This document shows, one piece after another, positions 15,768 to 17,787 of a stretch of 17,787 nucleotides of DNA. The translations under genes and the position numbers were made by a program. Source of the stretch: JAJYRX01 sp041655275. GTDB taxonomy: Bacteria; Pseudomonadota; Gammaproteobacteria; Burkholderiales; Burkholderiaceae_B. Each line of letters begins with the position of its first letter. Position 1 is the first letter of the stretch. The stretch spans positions 1 through 17,787 of the forward strand of contig JBBAFU010000025.1 of the NCBI GenBank assembly GCA_041655275.1. The letters are read 5' to 3'. The notes under the pieces are model-generated. The model was given only the letters and a program-made list of their open reading frames with translations, was not told the DNA's origin and ran no database searches.

Positions 15768-16874
15768 TCAGTACAGGGTCAGCTGAACCGTTCCGCCCTG
15801 GCCTGCGCGCACAGGCTCGCCAAAGCCCGTCATCAGGACGGCGTGGCCTTCAAAGGGCCACACGGCATCTTCACCCATCAGCCCGGCGTCGTCGATGGCG
15901 CGCACCAGCAGGTACCAGTCACCCGGGCCCGGTACGGGATATTCGGCCGGCGGACCGCTGATGCGGCGTGTGTATACGGGACGCATGCCTTTTTCGTCGG
16001 ATGCCACGCGCACCAGGTAGGCTTGCGCCCCCGGCACAGTATCGAAATTCACGACCCGCTCCGAGGCGGCGGGCGGGTGCAGCCGCGGTGCTGCAGGCAG
16101 GGCGCGCACCGGCAGGACCTGCCCGTCAGCGCGCACGCCGGCGCCTTGCAGCGCCTGCAGGCGACGAGTGGTACCGGGCCCGGCCTGCATGTGGGCCACA
16201 CCTTCGATGACTTCGCTCAGGCTGCCGCCCTGCTGCCCCATGCGCACGCGCAGCTGGGTGCCCCTGACGCCCGTGATGCTGATGGGCGAGTGGATCTCAT
16301 AGCGGCCCGTACCCTGGCCGTCGGGTGCCACATCGGACTCCACGGCGCCGGATTCAAGCTGGAGAATGGTGTCGCCCAGACCCGTGCCCACGAAGCTGCG
16401 CAGGCGGCGCAGCTGCGCCTTCGAACCGGCCGGCAGCGTGGCCTGGCTGCCGTCGGGCAGCTGCAGCGTCAGAAAGCTTGCGGCGCCGGTTTGCAGGATA
16501 TCGCCTTCGACGACCGTATCGCCCAGCCGCGGCGCACGGCCGTTGATGCGGGCCTGGCCGTCGATGTGCACGACGCGGGCGTTCGCTGCCTCTTCAGGGA
16601 TGAGCGAAAACGGAATGCGCAGCGCCTTGCCGATCGGCAGGGCATAGGGATCGGCAACCGCATTCAGCGTTTGCAGCAGGGGCCAGTTACCGGGTGTGCC
16701 GGTATAGGTGCGCGACAGGTCGATGAGCGTGTCGCCCGCCCGCACACCGTAGATGAAGTCATCACCCTGGGCACCCGAGGGCTGGCCCTGTGCCGGCATT
16801 GCCGCCATCAGCGTCAGCACCGCTATTGCAATCAACCCGGGAATGGCCTGTAGCAGGCGAAAGCGCACGGTCAT
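15768..16874 (-). CDS. Secreted LysM and FecR domain protein
   Basis: A 368-residue exported protein of unknown specific function. A signal peptide covers residues 1-30, with likely cleavage after AQG; no lipobox Cys is seen. A LysM-like domain (about 40-88, VRAGDTLIDLSRTYTGT..., normally peptidoglycan-binding) follows. Then comes a FecR domain (about 117-212, GDTVVEGDILQTGAASFLTLQLPDGSQATLPAGS and SPISITGVRGTQ). A C-terminal segment (about 275-343) resembles a fibronectin-type/Ig fold (VPGAQAYLVRVASDEKG, WYLLVRAIDDAGLMG). Its ATG overlaps the response regulator stop (ATGA), and the kinase starts 8 nt after its stop. FecR-domain proteins with LysM but no TonB receptor neighbour are probably periplasmic sensors or scaffolds. 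A role in feeding a signal to the CHASE2 domain is inference. Confidence 0.88.
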   Translation of the reverse strand: MTVRFRLLQAIPGLIAIAVLTLMAAMPAQGQPSGAQGDDFIYGVRAGDTLIDLSRTYTGTPGNWPLLQTLNAVADPYALPIGKALRIPFSLIPEEAANARVVHIDGQARINGRAPRLGDTVVEGDILQTGAASFLTLQLPDGSQATLPAGSKAQLRRLRSFVGTGLGDTILQLESGAVESDVAPDGQGTGRYEIHSPISITGVRGTQLRVRMGQQGGSLSEVIEGVAHMQAGPGTTRRLQALQGAGVRADGQVLPVRALPAAPRLHPPAASERVVNFDTVPGAQAYLVRVASDEKGMRPVYTRRISGPPAEYPVPGPGDWYLLVRAIDDAGLMGEDAVWPFEGHAVLMTGFGEPVRAGQGGTVQLTLY

Positions 16875-17575
16875 GATGGTTCCACGAGTTCTAGCCGGTA
16901 GCCCAGCGCGTAGGATGCACTGAGACGTACCCCGTTTTCGGGACGCAGCGAGAGCTTGCGCCGGATATTGGAAAGATGCGTATCAATGGTACGTGATGTT
17001 GCCGGAATATCCCGGTTCCACACGGAATTGCTGAGCACATCGCGAGAGAAGAGCCGGTCGGGGTTGCGAAAGAACAACTGCGCGAGCTCGTATTCCTTGG
17101 GTGCCAGATCGATTTCCTGTCCATGCAGGGAAATGACGCCTTGCGCAGGATCGATGTGGTAAGGGCCGACATCGAAGGCCTGGCGCTCGCTCGCCTGGCC
17201 GAAATTGCTGCGACGAAGCAGCGCCGCTACGCGTGCAAGCAGTTCATGTTCCCGTATAGGCTTGATCATGTAGTCGTCCGCACCGGCCATGAGCCCTTCG
17301 ACCAGATCGGCTTCACTGGAGCGGCTGGTCAGGAACATCACGGGCAGCGCATGGCCCTGGCGTGATCGCACCCAGCGCAGGACCTCGAGCCCGGAGATAT
17401 CGGGGACTTCCCAGTCCAGCAGGAGCAGGTCGAACGGGGCAACGCGGGGGAGGGCGGCGAGCAGACTGCGCCCGGTGGTGTAGATGGTGCACCGGTAGCC
17501 GGCATTTTCAAGGATGCGGGCAATCAGCTGCGCCTGTGCGCTGTCATCTTCGAGCGAGGCAATGTGCAGGTTCAT
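16871..17575 (-). CDS. OmpR/PhoB-family response regulator
   Basis: A 234-residue two-component DNA-binding regulator. The receiver domain (about 1-120) has the acidic cluster E9-D10-D11, phosphoacceptor Asp54 in LLLLDWEVPD, Thr83 in MFLTSR and Lys105 in YMIKPI. The winged-helix output domain (about 133-231) shows DLAPKEYELAQLFFRNP, the recognition region RTIDTHLSNIRRKL and the wing end SASYALGYRL. I start at ATG 17575 (MNLHIASLEDD). A GTG 66 nt upstream would add an Arg-rich stretch that merely translates a GC palindrome. No clear Shine-Dalgarno precedes the ATG. It is the first gene of a three-gene operon, overlapping the next by 4 nt. Confidence 0.95.
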   Translation of the reverse strand: MNLHIASLEDDSAQAQLIARILENAGYRCTIYTTGRSLLAALPRVAPFDLLLLDWEVPDISGLEVLRWVRSRQGHALPVMFLTSRSSEADLVEGLMAGADDYMIKPIREHELLARVAALLRRSNFGQASERQAFDVGPYHIDPAQGVISLHGQEIDLAPKEYELAQLFFRNPDRLFSRDVLSNSVWNRDIPATSRTIDTHLSNIRRKLSLRPENGVRLSASYALGYRLELVEPS

Positions 17576-17599
17576 ATGGAAGTCACCCGAGACGAGACG

Positions 17600-17618
17600 C
17601 CGGCGCGCGGCGCGCCGG
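17600..17618. repeat. 19-bp GC-only palindrome upstream of the response regulator
   Basis: CCGGCGCGC (17600-17608) is the exact reverse complement of GCGCGCCGG (17610-17618), with one central base. It lies 24 nt upstream of the response regulator ATG and just downstream of the candidate -10. It could be an operator for autoregulation or a hairpin at the 5' end of the mRNA. A separate 12-bp palindrome, CAGCGGCCGCTG, lies at 17641-17652. Confidence 0.6.
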
Positions 17619-17627
17619 GACACCGAG

Positions 17628-17633
17628 ATGATA
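17628..17633 (-). promoter_or_regulatory. Candidate -10 element of the response regulator operon
   Basis: On the minus strand TATCAT, one mismatch from TATAAT, lies 52 nt upstream of the response regulator ATG. No recognisable -35 hexamer is found at 16-19 nt spacing, so the promoter may be activator-dependent or placed elsewhere in 17576-17787. Confidence 0.25.
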
Positions 17634-17734
17634 ACCCACACAGCGGCCGCTGATTCCCATCAGTCGATTCCAATCCGTAGATGAGTCTGAACTTGTTGGC
17701 TGGCAGCCTGTGTTGATGTGTACAGCCGCCGCCC

Positions 17735-17785
17735 TGTGGGTAGGCGGTGGGTAACGCGTCAAGCGTTATCCACGGGCTATCCATA
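17735..17785. repeat. 51-bp imperfect inverted repeat with DnaA-box-like 9-mers
   Basis: The left arm (17735-17757) and right arm (17763-17785) match as inverted copies at 18 of 23 positions around a 5-nt spacer, GTCAA. Three of the five mismatches would be G-U wobbles in + strand RNA. The inner 11 bp (17747-17757 with 17763-17773) differ at one position. Each arm holds two 9-mers close to the DnaA box TTATNCACA: CTACCCACA and TTACCCACC on the minus strand (17735-17743, 17746-17754), TTATCCACG and CTATCCATA on the plus strand (17766-17774, 17777-17785). The window ends 2 nt later. Confidence 0.6.
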
Positions 17786-17787
17786 GG

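Noticed and set aside
15666..16853. 395-codon + strand frame over the LysM/FecR gene
   Set aside because: A shadow of the minus-strand gene, which has a signal peptide, recognisable domains and operon overlap.

Overview
This window is a chromosomal segment of a GC-rich betaproteobacterium. It carries the classic translation and transcription cluster tRNA-Tyr / tRNA-Gly / tRNA-Thr / tuf / tRNA-Trp / secE / nusG / rplK / rplA / rplJ / rplL / rpoB / rpoC. The tRNA-Trp between tuf and secE, the EF-Tu variant with NKAD in the G4 motif, and the ribosomal and RNA polymerase protein sequences point to Burkholderiales, probably an Alcaligenaceae relative such as the Bordetella group. That placement is by recognition, not by a search.

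Left part (1-4776, + strand): a near-consensus sigma70 promoter (TTGACA, 17 nt, CATAAT) with a 23-nt direct repeat upstream of it drives three tRNAs and tuf. tRNA-Trp, secE (protein translocase subunit) and nusG (elongation factor) follow. The L11-L1 and L10-L7/L12 pairs come next. Each pair is preceded by an untranslated leader with clear stem-loops, as expected where L1 and L10 autoregulate their own mRNAs.

Middle (4843-13790, + strand): rplL is followed by an attenuator-type hairpin with a short T-run and a long imperfect stem, the layout known from E. coli between rplL and rpoB. rpoB and rpoC overlap by one base (TAATG). The RNA polymerase catalytic and rifampicin-region residues look wild type.

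Right part (13798-17575, - strand): a compact three-gene operon converges on rpoC with only 7 nt between stop codons. In transcription order it encodes an OmpR-type response regulator, a secreted LysM + FecR-domain protein, and a membrane CHASE2-domain sensor histidine kinase. The first two genes overlap by 4 nt and the last two are 8 nt apart, so this looks like one signalling unit: a periplasmic sensing protein, a transmembrane kinase and a DNA-binding regulator. It is the least characterised part of the window and the best candidate for new biology.

Right edge (17576-17787): no gene. It holds a 19-bp GC-only palindrome just upstream of the response regulator, a weak -10 element, and a 51-bp imperfect inverted repeat made of four DnaA-box-like 9-mers.
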